Positions 33,733 through 44,818 are shown, counted from the first letter of the stretch. The stretch is DNA of 64,000 bases from Arcobacter sp. (GCA_024637195.1 JAGXFN010000015.1:1-64000), one strand, 5' to 3'. The notes: a model not told the origin generated them from the sequence alone. Translations and numbers: made by a program.

Positions 33733-35027
33733 TGCATTATCTGCTTGTCAGTTTTTCTCATCACAACTCGACTTTGGAGATCCGCGAGAAATTAGCTTTA
33801 AATGCTGATGAAGAAGTCCGTGTATGCCTGGAGAAGATGATTTCGCATCCTGTAATCAATGAAGCTCTGATCGTGTCGACCTGTAACCGTTTGGAAGTAC
33901 TTACCTCGGTTCAAAACGTTCTCGAAGCTACCGCCTATATTTTCTCGCTTTTGGCCAAAAACTCAAATCTCTCCATCGCCGAGCTGGAAGGGCGTGCGGA
34001 TGTTTTTGAAGACCAGGGTGCGATGCATCATCTGTTCAATGTCGCGGCCTCTTTGGACTCCTTGGTCGTGGGCGAGACACAGATCGCGGGACAGCTCAAA
34101 GACGCGTTCAGGTTTGCCTTTGACAACAACTACTGCGGACAGAAGCTCTCACGCGCGATGCATTACGCCTTCAAGTGTGCGGCAGAGGTGCGCAATGCGA
34201 CCTCTATTTCGTCAAAACCGGTCTCTATAGCAAGTGTCGCAGTGGCGAAGGCCAAGTCGTATTTCCCGAGTCTCGCGGACAAAACAGCACTGATCATCGG
34301 CGCAGGAGAGATGAGCCGCCTGTGCGCGAAACACCTTTCATCTTCGGGGACACACTGCGTCATTATGAACCGGACACGTTCAAAAGCGCAGGAGATCGCG
34401 GATGAGTGCGGCGAACTGGTCAGCGTGCGAGACTATAGCGAGCTCGAAGAAGCGATCAACGAGTATGATTTCATCTTTACGGCAACAGGCTCTCCAAAGT
34501 CCATCATCACAGACAATATGCTCAAATCCGTTTCGTTTGAGCGCCACTGGTTTGATATGGCGATACCGCGTGACATCGACAACTGCGAGATGAGCGGTCT
34601 GTCTATCCACCGCATCGATGACCTCAAAAACATTGTCAGCGAGAACCTTGCTCTGCGCGAAGATGAGGCCAAACTCTGCTATAGCATCATTGGACGCTAC
34701 ACAATAGAGTTCTTCAAATGGCTGCAATCCTTGTCCATGGAGCCTTTCATCAAGGGGATCTATGAAAAAGCGATGTCCTGCGCTGCACATGAGACAGACA
34801 GAGCAGTTTCAAAAGGCTATATTCCAAAAGAGTATGAACAACAGGCGTTGAAAATGAGTGAGCAGGTGTTAAAACGTTTTTTGCATGACGCAATACATCG
34901 TATGCGCGAACTCTCCGGTGACACGGAGTCGGACACCCTGATCGAAGCAATGAAATATTTATGGGAAACAGATGAACAAAGCGCAGACAACATACCCAAC
35001 AAGTACAAGTGTGAAGGACAACTATGA
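33732..35027 (+). CDS. hemA: glutamyl-tRNA reductase HemA
   Basis: HemA reduces glutamyl-tRNA to glutamate-1-semialdehyde, the first step of C5-pathway haem synthesis. The 431-residue protein has the catalytic cysteine Cys51 in [10 protein letters not shown], the GQIKDAF-like segment [14 protein letters not shown] and the NADPH-binding [12 protein letters not shown]. The C-terminal dimer region is as expected. It overlaps proS by 4 bases and the polyprenyl synthase gene by 1. The hemA-proS-fxsA-like-hemC order means that tetrapyrrole and translation genes share a transcript. Confidence 0.96.
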   Translation: MHYLLVSFSHHNSTLEIREKLALNADEEVRVCLEKMISHPVINEALIVSTCNRLEVLTSVQNVLEATAYIFSLLAKNSNLSIAELEGRADVFEDQGAMHHLFNVAASLDSLVVGETQIAGQLKDAFRFAFDNNYCGQKLSRAMHYAFKCAAEVRNATSISSKPVSIASVAVAKAKSYFPSLADKTALIIGAGEMSRLCAKHLSSSGTHCVIMNRTRSKAQEIADECGELVSVRDYSELEEAINEYDFIFTATGSPKSIITDNMLKSVSFERHWFDMAIPRDIDNCEMSGLSIHRIDDLKNIVSENLALREDEAKLCYSIIGRYTIEFFKWLQSLSMEPFIKGIYEKAMSCAAHETDRAVSKGYIPKEYEQQALKMSEQVLKRFLHDAIHRMRELSGDTESDTLIEAMKYLWETDEQSADNIPNKYKCEGQL

Positions 35028-36721
35028 GATTTTCTAGACTGTATGCACCAACAACAAAAGAGGCGCCAAAAGATGCGCTGTTAGCCAGCCATATCTATCT
35101 TTCACGTGCCGGTTTTATCTCCCAGGTGGCGAGCGGTTTGTATAATTACCTGCCTTTGGGCAAGCGCGTTCTTAAAAAGATCGAAGCTGTTATCAACGAA
35201 GAGATGGCTAATATTTATGCCCAAGAAGTGGAACTGAGCTTTGTGACGCCGATAGAGTTTTGGGAAGAGAGCGGACGGATCAACAAGTTTGGCAAAGAGC
35301 TGCTGCGTTTCAAAGACAGAAAAGACAACGGCTTCGTCTTGGGACCGACACATGAAGAGATGATGGTCAATATCGTAAGAGGCCGGGTCACCTCCTATAA
35401 GCAGCTTCCGCTCAATCTCTACCAGATCAAGACCAAGTTCCGCGACGAAGCACGACCGCGTTTCGGACTGATGCGCGCACGCGAGTTTGTGATGAAAGAC
35501 GGCTACAGTTTTCATGCGAGCTATGCGGACATGGACCGTGAGTTCGATCTGATGGAAGCGACGTATAAACGCATCTTGGAGCGTTTGGGACTTGAGTTCA
35601 GAATAGTCGAGGCCGACAGTGGCGCAATCGGCGGCTCGGGCTCAAAAGAGCTGATGGTACTTGCTGACAGCGGAGAAGATACGATCGCGGTATGCGACAC
35701 GTGTGAATACGGAGCCAACGTAGAAGCAGCTGTGCGTGCGGAGCCAAAATGTGATGCACCTGCGCAGGTCTTTATTTATGAGAAAACCCATACGCCTGAT
35801 CTTAAAAACATAAAAGATCTCAGCGAGTTTTTTAACGCCGATCCTTACTACATCGTCAAAACAGTGGCAAAACGTCTGATTTTTGAAGAAAATTCCAAAA
35901 TCGTGCTTTACTTCCTGCGCGGAAGCGATGAACTACAAGAGGTCAAAGCGGTCAATGCCGTCAATGCCCTTGAGATAGCGGATGTGAGTGATGAGGAGCT
36001 TCGTGAGCTTGGACTCGTGCCCGGCTTTATGGGCCCTATAGAGCTTGAAAATATTACCATGATCTTTGATACGGCACTCAAAGGTGCGCAATCGATGATC
36101 TGCGGTGCGAATGAAAAAGACTCCCACTATACGGGAGTCGATCTGGAGATAGAGCATCTGGAGTATTTTGATCTTGCGCAAGTGCAAGAAGGCGACGGAT
36201 GCGCGCGCTGCACCGGGAAGCTCTCTTATACCAAGGGGATCGAGGTCGGCCATATTTTCAAACTGGGCACGACTTATTCCAAGCCTTTGGGCGCCACTTT
36301 CTTGGATGAGAACGGCAAAAGCCAGGAGATGGTGATGGGAACCTACGGCATGGGGGTGAGTCGTCTTGTCGCCGCGGTGATCGAGCAGCACAATGATGAG
36401 AAAGGGTGTGTCTGGACAGAGGCTACCGCACCCTACCGCTTCAATATTCTCATCTCCAATATAAAAGACGAAGAGCAGGTGGCCTATGCAGAGGAGCTCT
36501 ACGCCGAGCTTGTCGCCAGAGGCATCGAAGTGATCATTGATGACCGAAAAGAGCGTTTCGGTTTTAAGATGAATGATGCAGAACTGATAGGATTTCCCTA
36601 TACGGTCATCGTCGGAAAAAATCTAACCGACGGTATGGTTCAGATCGCTCCGCGCAGCAGCAGCGAGAAGATCGAAGTAAAAAAAGATGAGCTTTTGGCA
36701 AGGCTTATGGAGTTAAAATGA
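35024..36721 (+). CDS. proS: prolyl-tRNA synthetase ProS
   Basis: ProS charges tRNA-Pro. The 565-residue protein is the bacterial type: a class II core beginning [18 protein letters not shown], with motif 2 ([26 protein letters not shown]) and motif 3 ([15 protein letters not shown]), an insertion editing (INS) domain between them of about 180 residues, and a C-terminal anticodon-binding domain. The opening of the INS domain includes the YGANVEAA segment. The gene overlaps hemA and the fxsA-like gene by 4 bases each. Confidence 0.97.
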   Translation: MRFSRLYAPTTKEAPKDALLASHIYLSRAGFISQVASGLYNYLPLGKRVLKKIEAVINEEMANIYAQEVELSFVTPIEFWEESGRINKFGKELLRFKDRKDNGFVLGPTHEEMMVNIVRGRVTSYKQLPLNLYQIKTKFRDEARPRFGLMRAREFVMKDGYSFHASYADMDREFDLMEATYKRILERLGLEFRIVEADSGAIGGSGSKELMVLADSGEDTIAVCDTCEYGANVEAAVRAEPKCDAPAQVFIYEKTHTPDLKNIKDLSEFFNADPYYIVKTVAKRLIFEENSKIVLYFLRGSDELQEVKAVNAVNALEIADVSDEELRELGLVPGFMGPIELENITMIFDTALKGAQSMICGANEKDSHYTGVDLEIEHLEYFDLAQVQEGDGCARCTGKLSYTKGIEVGHIFKLGTTYSKPLGATFLDENGKSQEMVMGTYGMGVSRLVAAVIEQHNDEKGCVWTEATAPYRFNILISNIKDEEQVAYAEELYAELVARGIEVIIDDRKERFGFKMNDAELIGFPYTVIVGKNLTDGMVQIAPRSSSEKIEVKKDELLARLMELK

Positions 36722-37134
36722 TGATGTATATTTTTTTAGGCTATCTCTTTGTCGAAGTCTTGGTATCGGTACAGACAGCAGGTCAGCTTGGTGGAATAGG
36801 CACATTTTTGGAGATCATATTTTCAGCTGCAGTAGGCGTTCTTCTCTTGCAAAACTTTAAGACTACGATGCTTGAGAGTCTGCGGGCAGTCTCAAACAAC
36901 TGTATCACAATGAAAGAGTTCCAAGAGCTGAATATTTTTGCACTTTTAGGTGCTATTCTTTTGATCTTGCCAGGTGTTTTAAGCGACCTTGTCGGTGTTC
37001 TGATGCAGTTTTCTGTGTTTAGCGCCTTGATACTGAGCCGTTTTAACAAGGACAAGGACGAATGCAAACCAAATAAAGGAGAAGATAATGTCATTGATGT
37101 TGAAATTGTTACTCACGATAACCGTCTTAAGTAG
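36718..37134 (+). CDS. FxsA-family membrane protein
   Basis: The 138-residue protein has a helix at about 1-19, two more around 25-47 and a fourth near 70-95, with the conserved [13 protein letters not shown] block of FxsA. FxsA in E. coli is linked to phage exclusion when overproduced, but the normal function is unknown. The C-terminal 30 residues are polar and acidic. The last 47 bases overlap the start of the next gene in another frame. It sits between proS and the DsbC-like gene in a continuous operon. Confidence 0.75.
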   Translation: MMMYIFLGYLFVEVLVSVQTAGQLGGIGTFLEIIFSAAVGVLLLQNFKTTMLESLRAVSNNCITMKEFQELNIFALLGAILLILPGVLSDLVGVLMQFSVFSALILSRFNKDKDECKPNKGEDNVIDVEIVTHDNRLK

Positions 37135-37927
37135 TTTTGTTAATGCAGATGATGCCCAGGTGGTCTCATTCTTACAAAAAGGGATAGGTTCCAACCCGAA
37201 TATTGTCTCTTTGGATATCAATGTCGTCGACAAGATCGACATGGAAAAGCCAAAAGGCTGGAAGGCCTATGTCGTTGAACTCAAGGGCAAGGCAAAACGA
37301 GGCGATCAAGAACAGCCTATCTCCCAACGTTCAATCTATTTTGTCGGTGATGGACTGATCACCTCCGATCTGTATGACCTCAAAAGCGGACAGAAAATAA
37401 ATTCATCACTTTCCCCGACGTTTAAAGAGAAATATTATGACAAAGCGCATCTTCTTTTCGGAAATGCAGACGCGGCACACAAGGTCGTGATCTTTTCCGA
37501 TCCGCTTTGCCCGTTCTGCCGCTCCTTTGTACCCGAGGCTTTGGCCTATATGAAACCATACCCGAAGACCTTTGCCGTTTATTACTACCATTTTCCTCTT
37601 AGCTCGCTTCATCCCGCGGCTGTGTCTTTGGTAAAAGCAGCCATTGCTGCTGAGCTGCAGGGAACAAAAGATGTGGTAAAGAGTCTTTACGAGGTTGAAA
37701 TCGGTGGCCGTGAAACAAATCAGCAGAAGATACTCGATGCGTTCAACCGCAGCGCAAATACCAAGCTGACACTCAAAGAGATTACGAGACCTGAGATAGA
37801 GCAGCATCTTGCACACGACATGAACGTAGCTCAGGAACATCTGGTCAATGGCACGCCGACGATATTCATAGACGGAAAAATTGACCCGACTAAAGCAAAA
37901 TACAAACATGTCAAATTAATAAAGTAG
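37088..37927 (+). CDS. periplasmic DsbC/DsbG-like thioredoxin-fold protein
   Basis: The 279-residue protein has a signal peptide ([19 protein letters not shown], cut about residue 21) and a DsbC-like two-domain layout: an N-terminal dimerisation part to about 115 and a thioredoxin domain with the active site C-P-F-C at 141-144 in FSDPLCPFCRSF. The later VNGTPTIFIDG contains the expected cis-proline. Proteins like this isomerise or reduce disulfides of periplasmic proteins. AAGGAGAAGATA lies just before the ATG at 37088, which supports the start even though it overlaps fxsA by 47 bases. It precedes hemC by 11 bases. Confidence 0.82.
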   Translation: MSLMLKLLLTITVLSSFVNADDAQVVSFLQKGIGSNPNIVSLDINVVDKIDMEKPKGWKAYVVELKGKAKRGDQEQPISQRSIYFVGDGLITSDLYDLKSGQKINSSLSPTFKEKYYDKAHLLFGNADAAHKVVIFSDPLCPFCRSFVPEALAYMKPYPKTFAVYYYHFPLSSLHPAAVSLVKAAIAAELQGTKDVVKSLYEVEIGGRETNQQKILDAFNRSANTKLTLKEITRPEIEQHLAHDMNVAQEHLVNGTPTIFIDGKIDPTKAKYKHVKLIK

Positions 37928-37938
37928 GTAGGACAAAC

Positions 37939-38868
37939 ATGGATAAATTAATCATCGCAACCCGTGGAAGCAAGCTGGCCATGTGGCAGGCTGAGCATAT
38001 CAAAGCACGTTTAGAGGCCCTTCGTCCAGGCTTGAACGTTGAGTTAAAGATCGTTATCACCTCCGGCGACAAGATACAGGATGTAGCACTTTCAAAGATC
38101 GGAGGAAAGGGTCTTTTCCTCAAAGAGATCGAAGAAGCGATGCTTCGCGGTGAAGCCCATATGGCGGTGCACTCTTTGAAAGATGTGCCGACGGTCATGC
38201 CTGCGGGTCTGCCTTTGGCGGCGATCACGCAGCGCGAAGATGTGCGCGATGCGATGCTAAGTGAAAAATATGAAAACTTAAGTGCCCTGCCTCAAGGCTG
38301 TGTTGTGGGAACCTCTTCGCTGCGCCGAAAGATGCAGCTTTTGCTGCTGCGCCCGGATCTGGTGATTAAGGACCTGCGTGGCAATGTAGATACGCGAATT
38401 CGTAAGCTCAAAGAGGGCGAGTATGATGCGATTATCCTTGCATCTGCGGGGATCAACCGCCTGGGTCTAAATGGTACAGTGAAGTATTTTTATCCTATTT
38501 TACTCTCTGAGATGATCCCCTCAATGGGTCAGGGCGCATTAGGACTTCAGACCATAGATGATAAAGAGGTCTTTGATCTTGTGCGTGAACTCAACCACAA
38601 AAAGACGGAGATGGAGGTGACGATAGAGCGTGATTTCGTCGACCTTTTGGAGGGCGGATGCCATGTTCCTATCGGTGTGAATGCGAGCGTACAGCCAGAC
38701 GGTACCGTTATAAGCCGATGTACACTGGGACTTCCCAATGCCTTGGAGATACTCAGCGATACGCTCAGCGGAGCGCAAGAGGAGTACATGACACTCGGAA
38801 AGAGACTGGCCCAACAAGTCATTGACAAGGGTGCGCACGATCTGCTCGAGCGCGCCAACAATATGTAA
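37939..38868 (+). CDS. hemC: porphobilinogen deaminase (hydroxymethylbilane synthase) HemC
   Basis: HemC joins four porphobilinogen units to hydroxymethylbilane, the substrate of HemD encoded at 19.2 kb. The 309-residue protein has the N-terminal IIATRGSKLAMWQAEHIK and DIQDVALSKIGGKGLFLKE-like stretch of the family. The dipyrromethane cofactor is attached to Cys241 in LEGGCHVPIG. VHSLKDVPT is also present. Length is normal. The gene follows the DsbC-like gene after 11 bases and precedes the UbiD-family gene by 23. Confidence 0.96.
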   Translation: MDKLIIATRGSKLAMWQAEHIKARLEALRPGLNVELKIVITSGDKIQDVALSKIGGKGLFLKEIEEAMLRGEAHMAVHSLKDVPTVMPAGLPLAAITQREDVRDAMLSEKYENLSALPQGCVVGTSSLRRKMQLLLLRPDLVIKDLRGNVDTRIRKLKEGEYDAIILASAGINRLGLNGTVKYFYPILLSEMIPSMGQGALGLQTIDDKEVFDLVRELNHKKTEMEVTIERDFVDLLEGGCHVPIGVNASVQPDGTVISRCTLGLPNALEILSDTLSGAQEEYMTLGKRLAQQVIDKGAHDLLERANNM

Positions 38869-38891
38869 GACCCCTTAGCTAAAGGCTGATA

Positions 38892-40703
38892 ATGCAAAAG
38901 ACCATCGATCTGCTACGCTCGCGTGGGGAACTTCGTGAAATCCATGATGAACTTGATATCTATTTAGAGATTCCCCATATTGCCTATGCGGAGGTGAAAA
39001 AAGAGAATTCAAAAGCGCTCCTTTTTACGAGACCTGTCAATAAAAAAGAGGGGATCGTTTATGATATCCCGGTACTGATGAACCTTTTTGGCTCATACGG
39101 GCGTACAGAGCTTCTTTTTGGACGCTCGGTCGAAGGGGTGGCGGAAGAGATAGAGACCCTGCTGCACATGAAACCGCCGGCATCATTAAAAGAGAAATTT
39201 TCTATGCTCGGCAGTTTGTTCAACCTTAAAAACATTTTTCCAAAACGCTTAAAAGGTGAGGGGAGATGCCAGGCAGTCAAGTATCTGAGCGAGGATGTGG
39301 ACCTGGCTAAGATCCCTGTCTTGACGACTTGGGAGGAGGACGGGGGTCCTTTTATCACAATGGGGCAGGTCTATACCCAGAGTCTTGACGGCGAACTGGT
39401 AAATCTGGGAATGTACCGACTGCAGGTGTATGACAAAAACCATCTTGGTATGCATTGGCAGATACACAAGGATGCGTCGCACTTTTTTGACCAGTATCAG
39501 CGCGAAGGTAAGAAAATGCCCGTTTCTGTTGCCATAGGCGCAGACCCTCTGTACACCTGGTGTGCTACAGCGCCGATGCCCTACGGGGTGAATGAGCTCT
39601 TGCTCTACGGCCTGGTCACTAAAAAAACAGCGCAGCTTGTAAAGTCATTGACAACACCGCTTTATATTCCTGAAGATGCTGATTTTGTTATTGAAGGGTG
39701 GGTAGATCCTACCCGGCTGAAAGTTGAAGGTCCCTTTGGTGATCATACCGGCTACTACACACTGGCGGAGCCTTATCCTGTCATGGAAGTCTCTGCCATA
39801 ACCCATAAGAAAAAACCGGTCTATTTGGCAACGGTCGTCGGAAAACCGCCCTTGGAAGACAAGTATATGGGGTGGGCAACGGAGCGTATCTTCCTGCCGC
39901 TGCTTAAAACGAATGCAAGCGATCTAATCGACTACCATATGCCTGAAAACGGAGGTTTTCATAACCTTATCCTGGCCAAGATGAAGCCTCTGTACAAGGG
40001 CCATGCCAAACAGTTTATGCACGCCTTTTGGGGAGCGGGCCAGATGAGTTTTGTCAAGCATGCACTTTTTGTCGCAGAGGATGCGCCGCGTCTGAACAAT
40101 TATGAGGCGATAGCGACCCATATCTTAAATAGGTTTCATCCGAGCCGTATGATGATTACCGAGGGGATAACAGATGCACTCGACCACTCCAGTCCTGAGG
40201 CTTTGGTGGGGGGAAAACTGGGTGTTGACTGTACAGGACAAGCCGTGATGGAAGCGCCTAAGATGCTCAAAGACGAAGAGCTTCTGAAAAAGTTAAAAGC
40301 CTGTGACAGCTCAATTGCGGGTGTCCGTCAGTACATGTGCCGCACACGAAATCCGATCACGGTTATCAGTGTCAATAAAACGAGCAGTATGAAAGAGGTG
40401 TTTGAAAACATCAAAGCTTTTCAGGAACAGCTTCGTATTGTTGCCTTTGTCGATAAAGAAAAAAATGATCTGAACAATCCTTATATGCTGATCTGGCGCG
40501 TTGTCAACAATATCGATGCCGGACGTGATATCTTCATCGAAGGCGATGTCGTCGGGATTGATGGAACGAACAAGAACGCGTTGGATGGCTTTGAGCGCGA
40601 GTGGCCGGGAGACGTTGAATGTACTCCATCCGTGCTTCACTCGCTCAAGAAAAGCGGAGTCTTGGATATAGATGAGGCACTAATTTATAAGTTTCAATTA
40701 TAA
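38892..40703 (+). CDS. UbiD-family decarboxylase, menaquinone (futalosine pathway) type
   Basis: UbiD-family enzymes use prenylated FMN, made by UbiX, to decarboxylate aromatic acids. The 603-residue length, longer than E. coli UbiD (about 497), with the opening TIDLLRSRGELREIHDELDI and the TEGITDALDHSSPEALVGGK and IDYHMPENGGFHNLI blocks, fits the menaquinone-type decarboxylase of bacteria that use the futalosine route, as Campylobacterota do. PFGDHTGYYT is the core motif. It follows hemC in the same operon and shares a neighbourhood with the polyprenyl synthase, giving a quinone context. I do not assign a symbol because naming varies. Confidence 0.87.
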   Translation: MQKTIDLLRSRGELREIHDELDIYLEIPHIAYAEVKKENSKALLFTRPVNKKEGIVYDIPVLMNLFGSYGRTELLFGRSVEGVAEEIETLLHMKPPASLKEKFSMLGSLFNLKNIFPKRLKGEGRCQAVKYLSEDVDLAKIPVLTTWEEDGGPFITMGQVYTQSLDGELVNLGMYRLQVYDKNHLGMHWQIHKDASHFFDQYQREGKKMPVSVAIGADPLYTWCATAPMPYGVNELLLYGLVTKKTAQLVKSLTTPLYIPEDADFVIEGWVDPTRLKVEGPFGDHTGYYTLAEPYPVMEVSAITHKKKPVYLATVVGKPPLEDKYMGWATERIFLPLLKTNASDLIDYHMPENGGFHNLILAKMKPLYKGHAKQFMHAFWGAGQMSFVKHALFVAEDAPRLNNYEAIATHILNRFHPSRMMITEGITDALDHSSPEALVGGKLGVDCTGQAVMEAPKMLKDEELLKKLKACDSSIAGVRQYMCRTRNPITVISVNKTSSMKEVFENIKAFQEQLRIVAFVDKEKNDLNNPYMLIWRVVNNIDAGRDIFIEGDVVGIDGTNKNALDGFEREWPGDVECTPSVLHSLKKSGVLDIDEALIYKFQL

Positions 40704-40878
40704 AATGTTTCATTTCGACTCACACTCAATAATTATCGTATTCATTTGTGCACTTGAGCAAATTCGTTAATTTTATTTTGGCAGGTTTAAGCCTTTAGGT
40801 ATTAGAATAAAAATAATTAATTTATGAAGATTAAGAAATTTTAGAAAAGACTTCTCTTTTCTAGTATGGAGTGTAGTT

Positions 40879-41220
40879 ATGAAATTCTCTTTTGCTTTGG
40901 TGCTCGTTTTGTCTCTGTGTTGTCTTCCCACCTTGGAGGCTGCCGTTTATAAGGGTCAAAAAGCCTATGTGAAAAAATGCCGAAAGTGCCATGGCGGCGG
41001 ACAGAAAGTGGCAGCGAGCAAGCGAATGAAAGATTGGAAACAACTTCTGAATAAAAAAAATAAAGGCTCCGGTTTGGCTAAGCTTCATTTAGAAAATGAA
41101 AAAGCAAAAGCTTCGTGGAAATACTTTGACAGCAAAAGCTACAGAAAGAGCGCAAGACATTTACGTGACTTTATGGTTGAGTATGCAAATGACAGCGGTA
41201 ATGTTCCCGCATGTAACTAA
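40879..41220 (+). CDS. small periplasmic cytochrome c, one haem
   Basis: The 113-residue protein has a signal peptide (KFSFALVLVLSLCCLPTLEA, cut about residue 21) and one haem attachment motif, C-R-K-C-H at 34-38, near the mature N-terminus. The rest is very rich in Lys and Arg. The C-terminal part includes LRDFMVEYANDSGNVPAC; Met115-like residues could be the axial ligand but the spacing is not decisive. It probably carries electrons in the periplasm. A GGAGTG before the ATG is the ribosome site. It precedes the lipoprotein gene by 105 bases. Confidence 0.82.
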   Translation: MKFSFALVLVLSLCCLPTLEAAVYKGQKAYVKKCRKCHGGGQKVAASKRMKDWKQLLNKKNKGSGLAKLHLENEKAKASWKYFDSKSYRKSARHLRDFMVEYANDSGNVPACN

Positions 41221-41325
41221 AGTAATAATCGGTATACCTCTTTCGAATTTTATTCGAGAGGTGCATACATTAATGTTTTGTTCAAATTTTTTATTTTTAA
41301 TCCTTCCAAAAAAGCCATAACAATA

Positions 41326-43305
41326 ATGTTTAAAAACTTCTTTTTTTCCCTGCGACCCCTTCTGAAAAACAGTTTACTTTTTATTGTCATGCTTTTCTAT
41401 ATAAGCGGATGTACGCTTATTCCGAAGCCGCAAAAAAGCAGAGAATATTTCCCCTCGCAGCAAAGAGCCTTGAGCGAACTGAAAAAAACGCAGGCTCTTT
41501 TTGACCGAATGCAGGGCATCGATGCGGCCTTGTATCTGAATGAAACAGATTTTTCTGCGCTTGTCGGTAAAGCATTTAATGATTTTTCGCAAAGATTAGA
41601 GGAGCTGGAACCTGAGGAGTTTTCCAAGGTGGACTTAGGAGAGATCAATCTGAACTTTTCAAACCAGCAGCTTCTTTCACAGATAGACTTTTCGTTTGAA
41701 GTGCCTTCGTTGAAGATCAAACTGCACGGCCAGCTCAATGCAGAACACAGCCTCCAAATAGGTGCAGATGAGTTTATGCTAAGTACAAAATTTAATGAAA
41801 TTGTTTTAGAAAGCGCAGATGAAAAAGAAAAATTGGAAGAAAATGGTGAAAATAAAAACCGTATTGCCCGTGCCGTAAAAAACTTTATGCACAGGATCAA
41901 TCTTGAGATCATCAACACCCCTTTGCGTATTCCTGTTGATATGAACATACTCGCTCATATCAACGGAAAAGATATCCTCCATTCAGATAACTATAAATTT
42001 CATTCAGCCAATCCTGTAAATATGCAGACGAAGATGCAGATCTACCTGCCCTATATCACCAAAAAGGGGCTTGTTCTTCTTGGGAGCAGCCGGTTAAAAG
42101 AGTCTGAGAAGGAGCGTATCAGCACAAATGAACTTGAACAGTTGTCTGCTGCGCTTCAAGAGCAGATAAATCTTGGCTTGTCCGAAACGATGGACATCTC
42201 GTTAGATACACTGCAGGGGCACTCTTCTTTTTATATGAGCAAGGCATATCTTGCCCGGCAGATGAACCTTGCTCTGGATGCAACCGACCTTCGCATAATC
42301 AATAGCTTTTTTCTTAAGATTGCTGAGCAAGAGCAGACCTTCTCAAAAGAGATCTATTTTTTTGGCAAAGAGCATCTTCCTTCATGTGAAGAGGTACGAG
42401 TGGATTGTAAGGAGCAGCTTTTTGTGTGTGATAGAAATTGCAGTGAGAGCTATGGCGTGCATCAATGTGTTTCGTGTGAGGGCATGAACAACCCTTTTGA
42501 AAAAGTACGCTGCATGAGCAAGTATGAAGCTTGTAAATCACAGCAAGAACTCCGCCTGTACGAGTGCCATAAAGAAGAAAACAGATGTGCAGTCCAAAAT
42601 ACCGAGATCGAAACGAAGTGTGCGGTCGAAAATTTAGAGCGGGTTGCAGGATGTAATGAAAAAAAAGAGAAGCTTCTTTTTTCAAACGGCGAGATACTGC
42701 TGTCCAAGATACTTTTTTCTTTCAAGATAGACAGCTCCTATGCCGTGCAGCGCATACGCCAGATCAGTCTTGATCCAGAGCTCAAAAATCTTAAGACTCT
42801 GCGCGACATCCATATCAGCGTAGACTCCAGATTGACAGCTGAGACAAAAAAAAGTCCTATTCCTGATATTGAGTGCAGACTCGGAATATCTGCGCCTATT
42901 TTGACGCACTCGCAATCAGATTATGTTTCTCAAAAAAAAGAGCGTTCACTTTCTATACAACGAGGTGAAGAGGGAGAGATGCTGCTAAAGGCCATAAGCC
43001 GACCGGATTTTTTAAGCGTACATCTCAAAAATAGTGTGTATGACCAATTGCTTGCATCGGAAGAGTTTGTGTTACGCTGCGATTACCAAAATATACCTAT
43101 GGAGCCGATACCGGCAGAGAAGCTTCTGGACAAAAAAGATATTCCTTATGCGCTGAACGTTCTCCTTGGCGAGATCGAGCTGGAGTTTAAAGAGGAGGAG
43201 CTCTCTTTTAACATTTCGCCGGTGAAGATCGGGGAGGAACTCTACTTGTATCCTGTGATGGAAAAGAAGGCGATAGGATTTAGCCGCCAGAGTAGCTTCT
43301 ACTAG
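41326..43305 (+). CDS. large lipoprotein with a 12-cysteine segment, unknown
   Basis: I start the gene at the ATG at 41326 (MFKNFFFSLR), because the lipobox ISGC places the lipid cysteine at residue 29 of this form; a longer frame to 41278 adds an odd N-terminus. The 659-residue protein has a mixed domain to about 350, then a segment at 354-443 with twelve cysteines in 90 residues (for example C-E-E-V, V-C-D-R-N-C and C-V-S-C) and a further beta-rich part. The cysteines would form disulfides in the periplasm or bind metal. No family is recognised. It follows the small cytochrome c gene. Confidence 0.75.
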   Translation: MFKNFFFSLRPLLKNSLLFIVMLFYISGCTLIPKPQKSREYFPSQQRALSELKKTQALFDRMQGIDAALYLNETDFSALVGKAFNDFSQRLEELEPEEFSKVDLGEINLNFSNQQLLSQIDFSFEVPSLKIKLHGQLNAEHSLQIGADEFMLSTKFNEIVLESADEKEKLEENGENKNRIARAVKNFMHRINLEIINTPLRIPVDMNILAHINGKDILHSDNYKFHSANPVNMQTKMQIYLPYITKKGLVLLGSSRLKESEKERISTNELEQLSAALQEQINLGLSETMDISLDTLQGHSSFYMSKAYLARQMNLALDATDLRIINSFFLKIAEQEQTFSKEIYFFGKEHLPSCEEVRVDCKEQLFVCDRNCSESYGVHQCVSCEGMNNPFEKVRCMSKYEACKSQQELRLYECHKEENRCAVQNTEIETKCAVENLERVAGCNEKKEKLLFSNGEILLSKILFSFKIDSSYAVQRIRQISLDPELKNLKTLRDIHISVDSRLTAETKKSPIPDIECRLGISAPILTHSQSDYVSQKKERSLSIQRGEEGEMLLKAISRPDFLSVHLKNSVYDQLLASEEFVLRCDYQNIPMEPIPAEKLLDKKDIPYALNVLLGEIELEFKEEELSFNISPVKIGEELYLYPVMEKKAIGFSRQSSFY

Positions 43306-43379
43306 TAAGATTGCTGTGCTTAAAGCATACCTTTGCGCTATAACGAGCATTTATAAGCTTTTTAGAGGGCCCTTTTTGT

Positions 43380-43385
43380 TAGAAT
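43380..43385 (+). promoter_or_regulatory. candidate -10 box for argH
   Basis: TAGAAT lies 30 bases before the argH ATG; it differs from TATAAT at one base. GGAGATATC lies before the ATG as the ribosome site. The GAGGGCCCTTTTTG just upstream contains a GC palindrome that could end transcripts of the lipoprotein gene. Confidence 0.4.
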
Positions 43386-43415
43386 ACGCCAACTTACAAA
43401 TCGGAGATATCGATT

Positions 43416-44804
43416 ATGCAAAAAATGTGGTCTGGTCGTTTTACTGAGGCATCGTCATCACTTTTGGATGAGTTTAATGCCTCTGTTATGTTTGATAGAG
43501 AGCTTTATCAAGAAGACATAGAGGGTTCTGTCGCGCATGCAACAATGCTTCAGGAGCAGGGGATTTTAACTGAAGATGAGCTAAGCTCTATCAAAAATGG
43601 CCTGGCACAGGTCAAAGAAGAGATCGAATCGGGCGTGTTTGTATGGGAGCTTAGTGATGAGGACCTGCACATGGCGATTGAAAAGCGTCTGACGGCCATC
43701 ATCGGCGAGGCAGGAAAAAAACTGCATACCGCACGCAGCCGAAATGACCAGATCGCCGTAGACTTCCGCCGCTATGTGCTTCGCAAGAACAAAGAGATCA
43801 TGCAACTCACCCATGACCTTATGCGTGCAATTCACACTATAGCCCAAGATCATAGTGATACGCTGATACCTGGGATGACCCACCTTCAGCATGCCCAGCC
43901 GGTTAACTTCGCCTTCCATATGCTGGCATACGGAGCGATGTTCAAACGTGATTATGAGCGTTTTGAAGACTCTTACAGAAGAAACAATGTCTCGCCTTTG
44001 GGCTGCGCCGCGTTGGCCGGTACGCCGCATAATATCAACCGTCATAGTACCGCCGAAAAGCTCGGTTTTGACTCAATAAGCACAAACTGCCTCGATACGG
44101 TCAGCGACAGAGACTTCGCGTTGGAGATCTTGTTTAACATCTCGATGAGCATGATGCATATCTCACGACTCGCCGAAGAGATGGTCATGTGGTCCTCGTA
44201 TGAGTTCAAGTTCATCACCTTCAGCGATGCCTACTCCACGGGAAGCTCGATCATGCCGCAAAAGAAAAATCCCGACGTGGCCGAACTGCTTCGCGGAAAA
44301 AGCGGTCGTACCTTCGGAAATCTCATGGGGCTTCTGACCGTAATGAAAGGGCTTCCTTTGGCCTACAACAAAGATACGCAAGAGGACAAAGAGGGTGTTT
44401 TTGACAGTGTCAAGACCCTTGAAATCTCTTTGAGTATTTTAAAAGAGGCGATGCTGACGATGAGCGTGCATAAGGAAAATATGGAATCTGCCTGTAAGGT
44501 AGGACATCTCTCTGCGACGGACCTGGCGGATTATCTGGTACAGCACTGCGATATTCCTTTTAGAGAAGCACACTTTATCACCGGCAAAGCCGTTGCAAAA
44601 TCAGAAGCGCTGGGCATTGATCTCAGCGATATCCCTTTTACAGAGCTCAAAGCCATTGATGCGCGCATAAAAGAGAACGTGATGCCGTTTCTAAGTATCA
44701 AGCATTCGATGAATGCCCGTACCTCAGAGGGTGGAACAGCGGCAGTACGCACGATGGAGCAGCTGTCACACCTAAATACATGGCTCGAAGCCAATCAAAA
44801 ATAA
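43416..44804 (+). CDS. argH: argininosuccinate lyase ArgH
   Basis: ArgH splits argininosuccinate to arginine and fumarate in the last step of arginine synthesis. The 462-residue protein belongs to the fumarase/aspartase superfamily. The signature [12 protein letters not shown] starts at residue 276 and contains the catalytic serine. The N-terminal [20 protein letters not shown] and the [15 protein letters not shown] block are standard. [11 protein letters not shown] follows. It overlaps nothing; the OsmC-family gene starts 14 bases after the stop. Confidence 0.97.
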   Translation: MQKMWSGRFTEASSSLLDEFNASVMFDRELYQEDIEGSVAHATMLQEQGILTEDELSSIKNGLAQVKEEIESGVFVWELSDEDLHMAIEKRLTAIIGEAGKKLHTARSRNDQIAVDFRRYVLRKNKEIMQLTHDLMRAIHTIAQDHSDTLIPGMTHLQHAQPVNFAFHMLAYGAMFKRDYERFEDSYRRNNVSPLGCAALAGTPHNINRHSTAEKLGFDSISTNCLDTVSDRDFALEILFNISMSMMHISRLAEEMVMWSSYEFKFITFSDAYSTGSSIMPQKKNPDVAELLRGKSGRTFGNLMGLLTVMKGLPLAYNKDTQEDKEGVFDSVKTLEISLSILKEAMLTMSVHKENMESACKVGHLSATDLADYLVQHCDIPFREAHFITGKAVAKSEALGIDLSDIPFTELKAIDARIKENVMPFLSIKHSMNARTSEGGTAAVRTMEQLSHLNTWLEANQK

Positions 44805-44818
44805 TACAGGAGAGCAGC

